The notes beneath the pieces were generated by a model, which saw only the letters and a list, made by a program, of their open reading frames with translations, had not been told where the DNA came from and ran no database searches. The position numbers were made by a program, and so were the translations under genes. A stretch of DNA of 64,000 nt from Frankia alni ACN14a (GTDB lineage Bacteria; Actinomycetota; Actinomycetes; Frankiales; Frankiaceae). This document shows positions 17,174-25,652 of the stretch, one piece after another. The stretch is taken from positions 6,690,962 through 6,754,961 of the forward strand of contig NC_008278.1 of the NCBI RefSeq assembly GCF_000058485.1, read 5' to 3'. Every line of letters begins with the position of its first letter. Position 1 is the stretch's first letter.

Positions 17174-18886
17174 ATGCGTGTCCGTCTCGCCTCGCCACGA
17201 GGTGACCGTCCGGGAGCCGCGGTCGCCGACTCCGGCGGGCACCGCCGGCTCGCCCGCGCGGCCAGCGCGACCGTCGCCGGCGGGCTGGCCCTCACGCTGG
17301 CCGCCTGTGCCGGCAGTTCCAGCTCGTCGTCCTCCTCGTCCTCGGGTTCCTCCGGTAACACGGACTCCCTCACCGAGGCGGTGGCCGCGCTGCCGACGGC
17401 GTTCGCCTACGACGCGGGGGCGTTCACCTACGAGGGCTTCGAGTTCCAGATCAACACCCAGGCGCAGCTCGTGCGCAATCCGACGGTCACGGCCGACCGG
17501 CCGAACGGTTCGCCGATGCAGAACTTCTTCAAGTTCGAGGGCGAGCTGGCGAAGAGCTACGACGTCAGCCCCGACAAGCTGACCTACACCTTCCACCTGC
17601 GCGAGGGCGTCAAGAGCGTCGCCGGCCACGAGCTGACCGCCGACGACGTCCTGTACTCCTACGAGCGCAAGTGGAACTCGACGTCGGTCGCGCCGTTCAT
17701 CTCCAAGCCGGCCATCTACGACCCGGCGAAGCAGTTCAAGAAGGTCGACGCGCACACGGTCAGCATCACCATCGACCGGCCCGGCGACGGCTTCACCCTG
17801 CTGTCCCTGCTCGCGAACGTCAGCGGCGACATCTTCGACAGCACGCTGCTGAAGGAGCACGCGACGAAGGACGACCCGTACGCGGTCAAGTGGTCGGCGA
17901 AGAACGGGAACTACGGCTTCGGCGCCTACACGCTGGACAAGTTCACCCCCGGTCAGAGCCTGGTGCTGAAAGCCAACCCGAACTACTGGGAGGGCGAGCC
18001 GGCGATCAAGACCATCACCCAGAAGGTCGTGACGAACCCCGGCACCCGCACCAACCTGCTCCAGAACGGCGATGCCGACATCGCCGTCCAGCTCCGCCCG
18101 TCCGACGTGGTGTCGATGGCCAAGGACTCGAAGCTCAAGACCTTCAACGTCGACTCCATCGAGTACCTCGACACGTTCATCAACACCACCAGGGCGCCGT
18201 TCACGAATCCGCTCGTCCGCCAGGCGCTGAGCTACGCGATCCCCTACCAGAAGATCATCGATGACGTCTTCATGGGCCGCGGCGACCCGATGAAGGGCTT
18301 CATCAACCCGCACTACCCGAACTACACCACGGACGGGCTGCGGCAGGGTGCGTACGACCCGGCCAAGGCCAAGGCGCTGCTCGCCCAGGCGGGGGTGAAG
18401 AGCGTCAACGCGAAGATCCTGGTCGAGAACAGCATCCCGGCCCTGGAGCAGGCCGCGGTCCAGATCCAGTCCGCGGCGGCCGACGCGGGATTCACCTTCA
18501 CCGTCGACAAGCAGACGGCGACCGCCGTGTCGGACCAGAAGGAGAACAAGTCGTTCGACATCCAGCTCACGCTGAACAAGGCGATCAGCCAGTCGCCGCC
18601 GTACGAGCTGCTGCTGTCGCTGACGAAGGGCTCGCCGCTCAACACCTCCAACTGGTCGGACGACGCGTACTACGCGGCCGTCGAGAAGGGTAACCAGGCC
18701 GGCGACCCGCTGCTCCCCGAGGCCGGCAAGTACTGGAACCAGGCGCAGCAGATCTGGCAGAACGGCCAGCCTGAGATCCCCATCGCCTTCGACCAGCCGA
18801 ACGTCGTCTTCCGCAGCAACGTCGACGGCTACGTCTACCGCTCCGAGGGAGCGATCGACTTCGCCCACCTGTCGAAGAGCCAGTAG
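17174..18886 (+). CDS. ABC transporter substrate-binding lipoprotein, family 5 (peptide/nickel type)
   Basis: A 570-residue solute-binding protein. An arginine-containing N-terminus leads into a hydrophobic segment ending LTLAAC, a lipobox for lipid attachment, then a serine-rich linker of ten or more serines. The mature part has SBP_bac_5 features: LAKSYDVSPDKLTYTFHLRE, LTADDVLYSYER, PNYWEGEPAIKTI and QALSYAIPYQKI. AGGAG lies eight bases before the ATG. The gene is 122 bases after the permease and ends at a strong terminator. Such proteins bind oligopeptides, nickel chelates, opines or other organic ligands; the ligand probably belongs to the adjacent pathway. Confidence 0.93.
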   Translation: MRVRLASPRGDRPGAAVADSGGHRRLARAASATVAGGLALTLAACAGSSSSSSSSSSGSSGNTDSLTEAVAALPTAFAYDAGAFTYEGFEFQINTQAQLVRNPTVTADRPNGSPMQNFFKFEGELAKSYDVSPDKLTYTFHLREGVKSVAGHELTADDVLYSYERKWNSTSVAPFISKPAIYDPAKQFKKVDAHTVSITIDRPGDGFTLLSLLANVSGDIFDSTLLKEHATKDDPYAVKWSAKNGNYGFGAYTLDKFTPGQSLVLKANPNYWEGEPAIKTITQKVVTNPGTRTNLLQNGDADIAVQLRPSDVVSMAKDSKLKTFNVDSIEYLDTFINTTRAPFTNPLVRQALSYAIPYQKIIDDVFMGRGDPMKGFINPHYPNYTTDGLRQGAYDPAKAKALLAQAGVKSVNAKILVENSIPALEQAAVQIQSAAADAGFTFTVDKQTATAVSDQKENKSFDIQLTLNKAISQSPPYELLLSLTKGSPLNTSNWSDDAYYAAVEKGNQAGDPLLPEAGKYWNQAQQIWQNGQPEIPIAFDQPNVVFRSNVDGYVYRSEGAIDFAHLSKSQ

Positions 18887-18900
18887 CCACGACCAGCCGG

Positions 18901-18936
18901 ATCGCCCGCGCGGCCCCCACCGGCCGCGCGGGCGAT
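18901..18936 (+). terminator. Strong hairpin terminator after the ABC importer operon
   Basis: A perfect 15-bp stem (ATCGCCCGCGCGGCC with its exact complement), a six-base loop CCCACC, then TTTCG. It begins 15 bases after the stop of the binding-protein gene, so the importer operon very probably ends here. Confidence 0.85.
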
Positions 18937-19122
18937 TTCGTCGCCGACCGGCCCGCGTTCGCGACGCCGCAGGCGAAAGACGAGCGGCGCGCCGGCCTGC
19001 CACCGGCGCAATATCCGCCGTACCGGCCGGCCGTCGTTCCGAAACACGGCTGAGATGTGCTTTCGGACAGCACGGGAGTTCCAGGCACAGGGTTCCAGGT
19101 TCGAAGTTCCAAGGGAGAATAC

Positions 19123-20436
19123 ATGTTCCACATGGGATGGTTCGTCGGACACGGCTTCAGCGTGCAGTCCTGGAAAGGCACCTGGTCCGGCGCCGGTGCC
19201 CGCGAGTGGATGATGCCGGACCTCTATGTGGACATGGCCCGGTCCCTCGAACGGGCCTGCTTCGACTACATGATCTTCGAGGACGGTCTGATGATTCCCG
19301 ACGCCTTCGGCGGGAGCATGGACACCTACCTGAAGTACAACATGGAATGCCCGCGGCACGACCCGACCGCGCTCATCGGCATCCTCGGCCAGGCGACCTC
19401 GCGGATCGGCCTCATCCCGACGATGTCGACGTCGTTCTACCCGCCGTTCATGGCCGCCCGCATGCTGGTCACCCTCGACCACCTCACCCGCGGCCGGGTC
19501 GGCGGGAACCTCGTCACCTCCTCCAGCCACCGGGCGGCCCAGAACTTCGGCCACGCCGAGCACTTCGAGCACGACCTGCGCTACCGGATGGCCGACGAGT
19601 GGATGGACCTCGTCGGGAAGCTGTGGGGGTCCTGGGAGCCGGGCGCGGTCGTCTTCGACGAGGAGACGGGCACGTTCGCGGACGGCAGCAAGGTGCACAC
19701 CATCGATTTCGAGGGCGAGTTCTTCCGCTGCCGCGGCCCGCTGAACGCCGTCCCCGGCCCGCAGGGCCGCCCGGTGATCTGCCAGGCCGGCGGCTCCCCG
19801 GCCGGGCGCGAGTTCGCCGCCCGCAACGCCGACACGGTCATCTGCGTCCCGCTCGGCGTCGCGGCGATGAAGGCCTACCGGGAGGACATGTCCGCCCGGC
19901 TCATCGCGGCCGGCCGCAAGCCCGCGGACTGCAAGGTGCTCTACCTCATCCGCCCGGTGCTCGCCGAGACCGACGCCGAGGCGCAGGAGAAGCGCAGGCG
20001 CCTGCGCGCCGCCCAGCGCGAGCAGGCGGCGATCGAGACGCAGCTCGCGGTGATGTCCTACTTCAGCGGCCTGGACTTCTCGACGTTCGACCTCGACAAG
20101 CCGCTGCCCGACCTCAGCGGGCAGGTCAACGGCCACCAGAGCTCGATGACGCGTTACGCCAAGGACAGCGAGGACGGCAAGACGCTGCGCGAGCTCGTCT
20201 CCACCCACGAGACGACCACGTCGCTGGAGCTCGTCGGCACCCCGGACACCGTCGCCGCGCTGATGGGCGAGGCCATGGAGGAGGTCGGCGGCGACGGCTT
20301 CCTCATCTCCAACGACGTCGACCGGCACTCCATCGCCCAGATCGCCGACGGCCTCGCGCCCGCGCTCAAGCGCCGCGGCCTGATCCGCGAGTCGTACACG
20401 CACGAGCACTTCCGGGACAACCTGCTCGAGTTCTGA
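19123..20436 (+). CDS. NtaA/DmoA-like FMN-dependent monooxygenase 1
   Basis: A 437-residue luciferase-fold oxygenase of the nitrilotriacetate monooxygenase component A / EmoA / DszA group. Typical segments are the N-terminal barrel strand MFHMGWFVGHGFSVQSW, TSFYPPFMAARMLVTLDHLT, GRVGGNLVTSSS, and RGPLNAVPGPQGRPVICQAG, a hallmark of the group. GGGAG precedes the ATG. It is followed by a close paralogue and a flavin reductase that could supply FMNH2. Known members oxidise aminopolycarboxylates, dibenzothiophene sulfone, pyrimidines or alkyl sulfides; which applies here is open. Confidence 0.92.
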   Translation: MFHMGWFVGHGFSVQSWKGTWSGAGAREWMMPDLYVDMARSLERACFDYMIFEDGLMIPDAFGGSMDTYLKYNMECPRHDPTALIGILGQATSRIGLIPTMSTSFYPPFMAARMLVTLDHLTRGRVGGNLVTSSSHRAAQNFGHAEHFEHDLRYRMADEWMDLVGKLWGSWEPGAVVFDEETGTFADGSKVHTIDFEGEFFRCRGPLNAVPGPQGRPVICQAGGSPAGREFAARNADTVICVPLGVAAMKAYREDMSARLIAAGRKPADCKVLYLIRPVLAETDAEAQEKRRRLRAAQREQAAIETQLAVMSYFSGLDFSTFDLDKPLPDLSGQVNGHQSSMTRYAKDSEDGKTLRELVSTHETTTSLELVGTPDTVAALMGEAMEEVGGDGFLISNDVDRHSIAQIADGLAPALKRRGLIRESYTHEHFRDNLLEF

Positions 20437-20507
20437 CCGCCCGACCCAGAACGCCCGACCCAGAACGCCCGATCCAGAACGCCCACTCCAGAACGCCCGA
20501 TCGAGAA
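20437..20507. repeat. 14-bp tandem repeat between the two monooxygenase genes
   Basis: Five units of about 14 bp (CGCCCGAYCCAGAA) starting immediately after the stop codon of the first monooxygenase and ending just before the next ribosome site. They are contiguous with no spacers, which distinguishes them from a CRISPR array. Confidence 0.85.
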
Positions 20508-20519
20508 CGGGGAGCGACG

Positions 20520-21809
20520 ATGTTTCACCTGGGCCTGTTCACCGGCTGCGGCGTCCAGTCCTGGAACGGGATGTGGTCCGGCGAGGGCGCCACCGAGTGG
20601 CTGCACCCCCAGCTCTACATCGACACCGCGAAGGCGGTGGAACGAGCCGGCTTCGACTGCATCATCCTGGAGGACGCCCACTTCATCCCGGACGTCTTCC
20701 GCGGAAACATGGACTTCGCCCTGCACAACGGATTCCACGCGCCCAAGCAGGACCTGTTCGTGATGGCGCCGTTCATGCTCACCGCGACCGAGCACGTGGG
20801 CATTCTGCCGACCCTGACGACCACCTTCCACCCGCCGTACCTGGCGGCCCGGACGCTGGCCACCCTCGACCACATCTCGCACGGCCGCGGCGGAGCGAAC
20901 CTCGTCATGTCGCACAACGACCGCACCGCGCAGAACTACGGCGCCGACGCCCAGGCCGACCACGACGCCCGCTACGACGCCGGCGACGAATGGGTCGCCC
21001 TGGTCGAGGCGCTGTGGAACTCCTGGGACCCCGACGCCCTCGTCATCGACCGGGAACGCGGCGTCTACGTCGACACGGCCAAGGTGCGCCCGATCGACTT
21101 CTCCGGACGGTTCTACCGCTCCCGCGGGCCGTTGAACTCGCTGCCGCCGCCGCAGGGTCGCCCGGTGTTCTCCCAGGCCGGCGGCTCCGGCCGGGGCCGG
21201 GACTTCGCCGCGAAGAACGTCGATCTGGTGATGACGAACGTCACCGGCATCGACACGATGAAGGCCTTCCGCGACGACGTCGTCGCGAAGGCGCTCGCCC
21301 ACGGCCGCAAGCCCGACTCCTGCAAGGTGATGTTCAACATCGCCCCCGTCCTCGGGGAGACCCGGCGGGAGGCCGAGGAGAAGCGGCAACGGGCGCTGGC
21401 CGCCGCGGCCGCGAACGTCGAGATCAATCTGGGCTGGATGTCCTACTACAGCGGCATCGACTTCGGGAAGTTCGACCTGGACGCCCCGATGCCGGCGCTG
21501 CAGACCAACGCCAGCCGCAGCACCACCGAGAACCTGCGCGAGAAGAGCGGCGGGATGACGCTGCGGGAGTTCGCCTCCTACCCGGCGTCGGGCGCCGTCG
21601 AGCTCGTCGGCACGCCGGACGCGGTCGCCGCGCAGATGGGCGAGGTGATGGACGAGGTCGGCGGTGACGGCTTCCTCATCCAGCAGCCGATGTACCGCGA
21701 GGGCATCAGCATGATCACCGATGGGCTGGCGCCCGCCCTGCGGCGCCGGGGACTGATCCGCGACGGCTACGCGCACCGCCAGTTCCGGGACAACCTGCTC
21801 GACTTCTGA
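20520..21809 (+). CDS. NtaA/DmoA-like FMN-dependent monooxygenase 2
   Basis: A 429-residue paralogue of the preceding gene product, aligning along its whole length: MFHLGLFTGCGVQSWNGMW, TTFHPPYLAARTLATLDHIS, GRGGANLVMSHNDR, RGPLNSLPPPQGRPVFSQAG and the shared C-terminus FRDNLLDF. GGGGAG lies just before the ATG. The tandem pair suggests duplication followed by divergence, or two subunits or successive oxidation steps. The 15-base gap to the flavin reductase gene implies co-expression and reductase-supplied FMNH2. Confidence 0.92.
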   Translation: MFHLGLFTGCGVQSWNGMWSGEGATEWLHPQLYIDTAKAVERAGFDCIILEDAHFIPDVFRGNMDFALHNGFHAPKQDLFVMAPFMLTATEHVGILPTLTTTFHPPYLAARTLATLDHISHGRGGANLVMSHNDRTAQNYGADAQADHDARYDAGDEWVALVEALWNSWDPDALVIDRERGVYVDTAKVRPIDFSGRFYRSRGPLNSLPPPQGRPVFSQAGGSGRGRDFAAKNVDLVMTNVTGIDTMKAFRDDVVAKALAHGRKPDSCKVMFNIAPVLGETRREAEEKRQRALAAAAANVEINLGWMSYYSGIDFGKFDLDAPMPALQTNASRSTTENLREKSGGMTLREFASYPASGAVELVGTPDAVAAQMGEVMDEVGGDGFLIQQPMYREGISMITDGLAPALRRRGLIRDGYAHRQFRDNLLDF

Positions 21810-21824
21810 TCTCCAAGGGAGAAC

Positions 21825-22340
21825 GTGGGTGTGATGGGATCCCCGATGACCGTCGTCGACGCGGCGACCGACCCGAAGCTGCTGCGCTCGACGTTCGGCT
21901 GTTTCCCCAGCGGTGTGACGGCGGTCTGCGCGCTCGTCGACGGTGAGCCGGTCGGCATGGCGGTGAGCTCGTTCACCTCGGTGTCGCTCGACCCGCCGCT
22001 GGTGTCGGTGTGCGTGGCGAACACGTCGACGACCTGGCCGCGGCTGCGGGACCCGGCCCGGTTGGGAGTCAGCGTCCTCGGCGAGAGCCACGACGTCGCC
22101 TGCCGCCAGCTCTCCGCCCGCGACGGCGACCGGTTCGCCGGCATCTCCTGGCGGGCCAGCGACGTCGGCGCGCTGTTCGTCGCGGACTCGGCGGCGGCGC
22201 TGGAGTGCGAGCTCGTCCGGGAGGTCGCGGCCGGCGACCATCTCATCGCGCTGCTGCGCGTCCATGCGCTCAGTTCGGACACGAACGTGACACCGTTGGT
22301 GTTCCACCACAGCCGGTTCCGCCAGCTCGTGGCCCACTGA
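21825..22340 (+). CDS. Flavin reductase-domain protein (NtaB/HpaC-like)
   Basis: A 171-residue split-barrel flavin reductase. Signature segments are LRSTFGCFPSGVTAVCAL (flavin contact), GMAVSSFTSVSLDPPLVSVCVA, FAGISW and the C-terminal PLVFHHSRFRQL. GTG at 21825 follows AAGGGAG; a second start lies a few codons in. Such proteins reduce FMN or FAD with NAD(P)H and pass free reduced flavin to two-component monooxygenases. Its position right behind the tandem LLM genes makes it their probable partner, and it may also serve the LLM enzyme at 5318. Confidence 0.92.
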   Translation: MGVMGSPMTVVDAATDPKLLRSTFGCFPSGVTAVCALVDGEPVGMAVSSFTSVSLDPPLVSVCVANTSTTWPRLRDPARLGVSVLGESHDVACRQLSARDGDRFAGISWRASDVGALFVADSAAALECELVREVAAGDHLIALLRVHALSSDTNVTPLVFHHSRFRQLVAH

Positions 22341-22369
22341 CCAGGCCGCCACCCCGCCCACCACCCCAC

Positions 22370-22410
22370 CACGAACCCCAGCCCACGAACCCCAGCCACG
22401 AACCCCAGCC
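22370..22410. repeat. 13-14 bp tandem repeat before the MBL-fold gene
   Basis: Three contiguous units of CACGAACCCCAGC(C) between the flavin reductase stop and the next GTG start. No other signal is seen in the gap. Confidence 0.8.
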
Positions 22411-22427
22411 GCCGACCCGTCCCGGGG

Positions 22428-23273
22428 GTGCCCGTGCCGCCGTTCCGCCTTCCCGACCTCGATCTCGACCTGCCGATCTGCCTGACCTGCGGGGTGCAGT
22501 ACGGCGCCGAGCGGGTCGACTGCCCGGTCTGCGAGGACGAGCGGCAGTACGTCGGGTGGGAGGGGCAGCGCTGGACGTCGCTGGCCCGGCTGCGCGCCGA
22601 GGGCTACCACGGCGTGCTGCGCCCGGAGGGCGAGCGGGTGACCGGCGTCGGCGCCGAGCCGAAGATCTCCATCGGGCAGCGGGCGCTGCTCGTGCAGACG
22701 GACGCGGGCAACATCCTCTGGGACTGCGTGCCCTTCCTCGACGACGACCTCGGCGGCCGGGTCGCCGAACTCGGCGGGGTCACCGCCATCGCGGTCAGCC
22801 ACCCGCACTTCTACGGAGCGATGGTCGACTGGAGCCGGGCGTTCGGCGGGGCCCCGATCTACGTCCACGCCGCGGACGCCGAGTGGCTCGGCCGACCGGA
22901 CGGCGCCGTCGAGCTGTGGTCCGGCGACGCGCTGACGATCGGCGCCGGGCTGACCCTGATCAACGGCGGGGTGCACTTCGCCGGCGGCACGGTCCTGCAC
23001 TGGGCGCAGGGCGAGGGCGGGCGGGGGGCGCTGTTCTCCGGCGACATCCTGCAGGTGGTCCTCGACCGCCGGTGGGTGAGCTTCATGTACAGCTACCCGA
23101 ACTACATCCCGGAGCGGCCCAGCGTCGTCCGCCGGGCGCTGGACCTGCTCGAACCGTTCGACTTCGACGCCGTCTACGGCGCGTTCTGGCAGACCGTGGT
23201 CCGCGCCGACGGCCGGGCCGCCGTGCGCCGCTCCGCCGACCGCTACCTCCGCTTCGTCGCCGACACCCCGTAG
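22428..23273 (+). CDS. MBL-fold metallo-hydrolase-like protein with N-terminal zinc ribbon
   Basis: A 281-residue protein. Four cysteines, C18-x2-C21 and C32-x2-C35, form a likely zinc knuckle. The remainder looks like a metallo-beta-lactamase fold: a VQTDAGNILWDC strand, then H125-P-H127 in SHPHFYG, H183 in GGVHF and D206 in FSGDILQ. The canonical HxHxDH motif lacks its Asp-His pair (Y129, G130), so one metal site is probably altered. It follows the monooxygenase/reductase genes and may hydrolyse a thioester, lactone or ester in the pathway. No experimentally known close relative comes to mind. Confidence 0.75.
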   Translation: MPVPPFRLPDLDLDLPICLTCGVQYGAERVDCPVCEDERQYVGWEGQRWTSLARLRAEGYHGVLRPEGERVTGVGAEPKISIGQRALLVQTDAGNILWDCVPFLDDDLGGRVAELGGVTAIAVSHPHFYGAMVDWSRAFGGAPIYVHAADAEWLGRPDGAVELWSGDALTIGAGLTLINGGVHFAGGTVLHWAQGEGGRGALFSGDILQVVLDRRWVSFMYSYPNYIPERPSVVRRALDLLEPFDFDAVYGAFWQTVVRADGRAAVRRSADRYLRFVADTP

Positions 23274-23387
23274 CCGCCACTCTCCGCACCCGCCCTCCTG
23301 CCCGCCGCCCGCCCGCCCGCCTGCCCGCCCGCTGCCCGCCCGCCGCCCGCCCGCCTGCCCGCCCGCTGCCCGCCCGCTGCCCGCCCG
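23274..23387. repeat. Low-complexity CCCGCC/CTGCCCGCC tandem
   Basis: Over 100 bases made almost only of CCCGCCCGCC and GCCTGCCC/GCTGCCC steps, an expanded C-rich tract with an 11-23 bp period. It leads directly into palindromic element A copy 2. Confidence 0.75.
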
Positions 23388-23430
23388 CTTATCCAGAGGG
23401 ATAAATCGGACACCCAAGCCTCTGGATAAC
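23388..23430. repeat. Palindromic intergenic element A, copy 2
   Basis: Arms TTATCCAGAGG (23389-23399) and CCTCTGGATAA (23419-23429) pair perfectly around a loop starting GATAAATCGGACAC. Same design as 48188-48232, with A-T pairs replacing G-C pairs in the stem. It lies between the MBL gene and the kinase gene. Confidence 0.85.
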
Positions 23431-23509
23431 TATGGGGTGGGCCGGTCGGACGCGGCCTGCGAGACTTCTGGGCCGATGGCTGGACCGGCGTGGCTCCCGG
23501 AGGTCTCCG

Positions 23510-25198
23510 ATGGCGCAGCACGACCCTCTCCGCGACGACGACCCCCGCCGGGTCGGGCCCTACACGCTGCTGGAGCGCGTCGGTGCCGGCGGCATGGGCG
23601 TCGTCTACCTGGCGCGCGACTCCGTCGGTCGGCGGGTCGCGCTGAAGATCCCGGGCAGCCCCGGCCGTGCCAACCAGATCCCGCACTCGCACGAGCGCTT
23701 CGTCGCTGAGGTGGCGACCCACCGGACGCTGACGAGCGAGCGGGTGGTCCGCTTCCTCGACGCCGACGTGCACGGCCGCCCGCCCTGGGTCGCCCTCGAG
23801 TACGTCCAGGGCGCCAACCTGAGCCAGGTCGTGTCCGAGACCGGCGTCTTTTCCCACCGCTTCCTGCTGGCCCTCGCCGCCGAGCTCGCCGAGGCGGTGG
23901 CCGACATCCACGCGCACGGCATCGTCCACCGGGACCTGCACCCGGCGAACGTCATCTGCCTGCCGAACGGCATCAAGGTCATCGACTTCGGCCTGGCCCG
24001 CATCCAGGCCGACGACGAAAGCCTCATCACCAAGGGCCCGCCGATCGGCGTCCCGGCCTTCATGGCGCCGGAACGCTTCGCGGGCGTCGTCACCCGGGCC
24101 TGCGACGTCTTCGCCTGGGGATGCTGCGTGGCCTACGCCGCCGCCGGGACGCCGCCGTTTCCCAACGTGGCGCCGCGCGACGCCTACGCCGCCGTCGCGG
24201 GCTCCCCGCCGGTCCTGACGAACCTGCCCGGCGACCTCGCCGACCTGGTCGGCTGGGCGCTCGCGAAGAAGCCGGAAGACCGGCCGACCGCATCCCGGGT
24301 GGCCGCCGAGCTCCAGGGCCTGGGTGTCCCGGTGACTCGCCCGGCCGCCCGCCCCTGGCCCGCGCAGGCGCTCCCGCTGATCAGCCAGGCCGTCCCCGGT
24401 CCGGCCATCGCCGGTACAGACGGCTGGATCGACGGCCCGCACGCCGGGACCGCCCGCTCGGGAAGCGGCGACTCGGGAGTGGTTTACCGGGGCCCCGGCG
24501 GCTCGGGAGTGCATAACTCACGGATCGGCGACTCGGAACTCGGCGACTCGGAACTCGGGGACTCGGAACTCGGGGACTCGAGGATCGGGGACTCGGGCCT
24601 GATCACGACGCCGAGCCAGCCGAGCCGCCCAGAGCACCCGAACCACCGCGAGCCGGCGCCGATCGGTCCCCGCGGCGCCGGCGCGGTGGTGGCAGCGGTG
24701 GTCGCAGCGGCGTTCTGCCTGTTGGGCCTCGCGCTCACGGCAGGGGGGTACGCCGCGGGCGACGTCACCGGCCCGGTCTGCGCCGGACTGGTGGCCGCCG
24801 CGGCGGGAGTGCTGGCCCTCGTCCGGGCCGGTCGCCGTGCCGGCCCGGTCGCCCCGGTCGCCCCGGCGGGTGCGGCGGGTGCGGCGGGTGCGGCGGGTGC
24901 GGCGGGTGCGGCGGGTGCGGGGGCCCCGCGCCCGCCGGTCGGCGTACCCGCCTGGTTCGTGCCCGTAACCGTCGCCGTCGGCGGCGTCGCCGGCGGTGTG
25001 TTCGGACTGCTCCTCGCCCGCGGGCTGTGGGCCGGCAGCCCGCGGGCGGCCGCGGCGTCGGAGCTCGCCCTGGCCTGCTGCTTCGCGGCGGCGTTCGCGC
25101 TGTACCTGCGAGGTTCGGATCCAACCCGGTCGGCGGGGCACCCGACCCCGCGATCCGGAATCAGGTCACCAGGCGGGAGTGGCGGGACGCCTTCGTGA
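23510..25198 (+). CDS. Membrane-bound Ser/Thr protein kinase (PknB-type)
   Basis: A 562-residue Hanks-type kinase. The kinase domain (about 17-300) has glycine loop GAGGMG 25-30, K46, HRDLHPAN at 140-147, DFG at 159-161 and APE at 186-188, so it should be active. The juxtamembrane part (about 345-400) has a GDSEL tandem (15-bp units at 24526-24596). The C-terminus has about four hydrophobic helices with an Ala-Gly-Ala linker between the second and third. No PASTA or other extracellular sensor is seen. GGAGG six bases before ATG 23510 fixes the start. Its 3' end overlaps the convergent Nudix gene by 38 bases. Confidence 0.93.
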   Translation: MAQHDPLRDDDPRRVGPYTLLERVGAGGMGVVYLARDSVGRRVALKIPGSPGRANQIPHSHERFVAEVATHRTLTSERVVRFLDADVHGRPPWVALEYVQGANLSQVVSETGVFSHRFLLALAAELAEAVADIHAHGIVHRDLHPANVICLPNGIKVIDFGLARIQADDESLITKGPPIGVPAFMAPERFAGVVTRACDVFAWGCCVAYAAAGTPPFPNVAPRDAYAAVAGSPPVLTNLPGDLADLVGWALAKKPEDRPTASRVAAELQGLGVPVTRPAARPWPAQALPLISQAVPGPAIAGTDGWIDGPHAGTARSGSGDSGVVYRGPGGSGVHNSRIGDSELGDSELGDSELGDSRIGDSGLITTPSQPSRPEHPNHREPAPIGPRGAGAVVAAVVAAAFCLLGLALTAGGYAAGDVTGPVCAGLVAAAAGVLALVRAGRRAGPVAPVAPAGAAGAAGAAGAAGAAGAGAPRPPVGVPAWFVPVTVAVGGVAGGVFGLLLARGLWAGSPRAAAASELALACCFAAAFALYLRGSDPTRSAGHPTPRSGIRSPGGSGGTPS

Positions 25199-25652
25199 GC
25201 TTCGTGCCGAGCCGGCCCGCGACCTGACCGGGCTCGACCCAGCGGACGCGGGTGCTGACGGAGTCGGGCACGGCGAGGCTGCGGTCCTCGACGTGGAACA
25301 GGTAGGTCATGTCGTAGTGGACGTGTTCGGGTTCCCCGCGCGTCGGCGCGGCCTCGACGATCCTCGCCTCGACGTCGAAGGGGATGATTCCGCCGGGGAT
25401 GACCATGTTCGTCTCCACTCCGGCGCGGCGGGCGGCGAGCCCGAGCGCCGCGCCGAGCAGGGAGGAGTCACCCGCGTCCACGTGGCCGCCCGGCAGATGC
25501 CAGGCGGACGTGGCCGAATCCATGATCTCGAGAACCCGCCAGTCGGGGGAAACGATCGCGGCGCGGCAGGTGACGTGAGCCGGCGTCGTGCTACGTGCCG
25601 TGATGGCAGGCCCGTGCAGGGCCAGCACGACCAAGGACCGTATGAGGTCCAT
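25161..25652 (-). CDS. Nudix-fold protein with degenerate Nudix box (likely non-hydrolase)
   Basis: A protein of about 163 residues from the ATG at 25652; a longer form from ATG 25796 is possible. The Nudix scaffold is clear: WHLPGGHVDAGDSSLLGAAL at residues 51-70, then GLAARRAGVE where active enzymes have REVEEETGVE. All Nudix-box glutamates that bind magnesium are therefore replaced, while the surrounding fold (YLFHVEDR, VRWVEPGQV) is kept. It may be a ligand-binding or inactive paralogue. The gene converges on the kinase gene and overlaps it by 38 bases. Confidence 0.75.
   Translation of the reverse strand: MDLIRSLVVLALHGPAITARSTTPAHVTCRAAIVSPDWRVLEIMDSATSAWHLPGGHVDAGDSSLLGAALGLAARRAGVETNMVIPGGIIPFDVEARIVEAAPTRGEPEHVHYDMTYLFHVEDRSLAVPDSVSTRVRWVEPGQVAGRLGTKLTKASRHSRLVT

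Noticed and set aside
20437-20507. Possible CRISPR-like array
   Set aside because: Units are 14 bp and contiguous with no unique spacers; no cas genes nearby.
1-23300. Mobile island or prophage carrying the catabolic genes
   Set aside because: No integrase, transposase, tRNA or flanking repeat was seen, and base composition matches the rest of the window.
20154-23417. A 1087-codon minus-strand frame across four catabolic genes
   Set aside because: It runs antisense to well-supported monooxygenase, reductase and MBL genes and has shadow-type composition.
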